NCBI GenBank assembly: GCA_022616055.1
Contig: JAKEFM010000034.1
Coordinates: forward strand, 1-42,145
Origin: Planctomycetota bacterium
Lineage (GTDB): Bacteria; Planctomycetota; UBA1135; JAKEFM01
Direction: 5' to 3'
DNA length: 42,145 nucleotides
Below, piece after piece: positions 41,094 through 42,145 of the stretch (within the stretch, counting starts at the first letter, position 1; each line of letters begins with the position of its first letter). Both the position numbers and the translations under genes were made by a program. The notes under the pieces were generated by a model. The model searched no databases and was not told the DNA's origin. It saw only the letters and a program-made list of their open reading frames with translations.

Positions 41094-41749
41094 AGGAGTT
41101 CGTCTTCGTCCTAAAGAGGCGCGACCTCCTCGAAGCCTCGGGCCCGTTCCGGGGGTTTCGCCCCCTCGACCCGGCGGATCTCGAGGAATCCTTCCTCGGT
41201 CGGATCCGCCGCTGCGGATTCTTCCTCGAGAGGGATCGCGCCGAGCGCGACCCGGACTTCAAGCAGATCATCCCGTACACCCTGGTGCTCTCCCGCGACC
41301 GAATCTTCGCGTTCCGGCGCCTCGAGGGGCAGGCGGAGGCCCGCCTGCGCCGCAAGTCCTCGATCGGCATCGGGGGCCACATCGAGGTCGTCGACGCGGG
41401 GCCCGACCCCGTCCGTTCGGGCTGCCGGCGGGAGATCGCCGAGGAGCTCGCCGTCGGCGGTCCGGTGGATCCGGAGCCCGTCGGCGTCCTCAACGACGAG
41501 GAGAACGAGGTCGGGGCCGTCCACTTCGGCGTCGTCCATCGTCTCCGGGTCGACGCGGGGTCCGTGCGCGTGCGGGAGGAGGACCGGATCTCGGGGGACT
41601 TCGTCGGGCTCGCCGACCTCCGCGAGCGCGCCCGGCGCGGCGAAGACTTCGAGACCTGGTCGTGCCTCCTCCTCGACGCGCTCGACGGACTCGTCGACGC
41701 CGGGGCGGTCGCGGGCCGTCACCCCGCCGGAGGGGAACTCCACGCATGA
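41090..41749 (+). CDS. NUDIX-family phosphoesterase-like protein (COG4112 type)
   Basis: 219 residues. The central domain shows KSSIGIGGHIEVVDAG (residues 90-105) and then RREIAEELAV with Arg114-Glu115 and Glu118-Glu119, the metal-binding end of the NUDIX box. The spacing between the GGH loop and REIAEE is that of the predicted MutT-like phosphoesterase family rather than of classic MutT. A substrate-side strand, QIIPYTLVLSRDRIFAFRR, precedes it. The TTG at 41090 has GGGAGG 11 bases upstream; no in-frame ATG precedes the domain. It overlaps the next gene by four bases (ATGA). The substrate is unknown. Confidence 0.82.
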   Translation: MKEFVFVLKRRDLLEASGPFRGFRPLDPADLEESFLGRIRRCGFFLERDRAERDPDFKQIIPYTLVLSRDRIFAFRRLEGQAEARLRRKSSIGIGGHIEVVDAGPDPVRSGCRREIAEELAVGGPVDPEPVGVLNDEENEVGAVHFGVVHRLRVDAGSVRVREEDRISGDFVGLADLRERARRGEDFETWSCLLLDALDGLVDAGAVAGRHPAGGELHA

Positions 41750-41997
41750 CCGGCACTCCCACCGTGCATCGAACCTCGACTGCGAAGAAGGGTCGGACGC
41801 TCACGCCCGAGAAGATCTTCGACCTCCTCGTGGAGGCCCGGGGCGCGGACCGCGTCTCGATCTACTTCCGGGACGGGCGCATCGTCTCCGGGGCCGTGAT
41901 CTTCAACGAGTCGAAGGGGACGGGGCGCATCATCAACGTCGACGCGGAGGTGTCCGTCGACTTCCGGGTCGAGGAGATCCGGGACGTCCGCTTCTAG
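41746..41997 (+). CDS. Small protein, possibly Sm-like beta-barrel
   Basis: 83 residues. The first 20 are Thr/Lys-rich and likely disordered, then a helix (LTPEKIFDLLVEARGA) and five short predicted strands: RVSIYFRDGRIVSGAVIFN, then GRIINVDAEVSVDFRVEEIRDVRF. A helix followed by a strand pair with a DGR turn and a final short strand resembles the Hfq/LSm layout, but the sequence match is weak. No catalytic motif is present. The ATG overlaps the NUDIX stop by four bases, so the two proteins are made together. It could also be an unrelated beta-barrel adaptor. Confidence 0.55.
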   Translation: MTGTPTVHRTSTAKKGRTLTPEKIFDLLVEARGADRVSIYFRDGRIVSGAVIFNESKGTGRIINVDAEVSVDFRVEEIRDVRF

Positions 41998-42036
41998 GAC
42001 GCCGGCCGGAATCCCGATTCGAAGCTGCGCTCCAGC

Positions 42037-42077
42037 CGGAATGTGAAACATGCTTATCCAGTTTGCTCAGGAAGCCC
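42037..42077. other. AT-richer stretch at the insertion-element edge
   Basis: ATGTGAAACATGCTTATCCA and the bases after it are clearly poorer in G and C than anything nearby and lie just upstream of a transposase start. This may hold the left end of an insertion sequence. Its partner end is outside the window, so an inverted repeat cannot be verified. Confidence 0.35.
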
Positions 42078-42099
42078 CCACGGGTAGGGTGCGGCGTCG

Positions 42100-42145
42100 A
42101 TGCCGAGGCCCAGCTTTCCGCAGACGCTCCGAGACTTCCACGAAC
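42100..42145 (+). CDS. IS1595-type transposase, N-terminal fragment (runs off window)
   Basis: The ATG at 42100 opens MPRPSFPQTLRDFHE before the window ends. IS1595-family transposases commonly start with a FPxTLxEFxxxF element ahead of a RWPxGFxCPxCG zinc ribbon; the first element matches and the second would lie beyond the edge. The low-GC bases just upstream support a recently arrived element. With only 15 residues visible the call is tentative. Confidence 0.45.
   Translation, partial: MPRPSFPQTLRDFHE

Noticed and set aside
1..42145. tRNA genes, CRISPR arrays, rRNA genes
   Set aside because: No cloverleaf-type sequence with GTTCRANNC, no regularly spaced repeats and no rRNA signatures were found on reading both strands.

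Overview
This is a very GC-rich, gene-dense stretch of a bacterial chromosome, with strong G/C bias at third codon positions and many GTG and TTG starts. Lipoprotein genes of the outer-membrane BamD and LptE type, an AsmA-like protein and a PEP-CTERM sorting signal point to a diderm host. Carboxypeptidase-regulatory-like, HEAT-repeat and MA-type peptidase-like proteins together with an ECF sigma factor would fit Planctomycetota or a similar deep diderm lineage. That assignment is an inference and no marker gene here settles it.

Layout. (1) 1-7839, + strand: the distal half of a complex I operon, nuoG (3' end) to nuoN, with almost every junction overlapping. (2) 7843-9299: a PilZ protein (-) and a CorA channel (+). 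(3) 9377-12997: an accessory island. Two copies of a two-gene module (a DUF5678-like small protein directly followed by a single-domain retropepsin-like protease) flank a membrane-anchored surface-type protein on the opposite strand. This is the best candidate in the window for an undescribed system. (4) 12994-22510, - strand: ECF sigma factor, HEAT-repeat protein, hutI, ftcD, a zinc-ribbon MA-type peptidase relative with a broken HExxH, an alpha/beta-hydrolase relative without a catalytic His, a zinc-ribbon methyltransferase and an ArsB/CitMHS-type permease. (5) 22745-25523, +: a degenerate histidine-kinase-like protein and an exported clostripain-family protease. (6) 25587-38629, +: a long housekeeping and envelope run, recO, bamD-like, lptE-like, ftsH, folP, cdaA, cdaR, glmM, tsaB and a large AsmA-like protein, mostly overlapping. 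(7) 38694-42145: manC, ruvX (apparent CTG start), a minimal PEP-CTERM protein (-), RNase P RNA, a NUDIX protein coupled to a small possibly Sm-like protein, and the first codons of an IS1595-type transposase at the window edge.

How the parts relate. The nuo genes encode the membrane arm and electron-entry subunits of NADH dehydrogenase. The recO-to-asmA run combines outer-membrane assembly (BamD, LptE, AsmA), membrane proteolysis (FtsH), c-di-AMP synthesis with its YbbR regulator, and the first committed step of amino-sugar supply (GlmM). ManC and the PEP-CTERM tail point to exopolysaccharide and surface sorting. HutI and FtcD cover only the last steps of histidine breakdown. No tRNA gene, CRISPR array or rRNA gene was seen. 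No gene-free stretch exceeds about 240 bases; the two longest (22511-22744 and 23951-24116) hold nothing recognised except a weak TAGACT box at 23973-23978.
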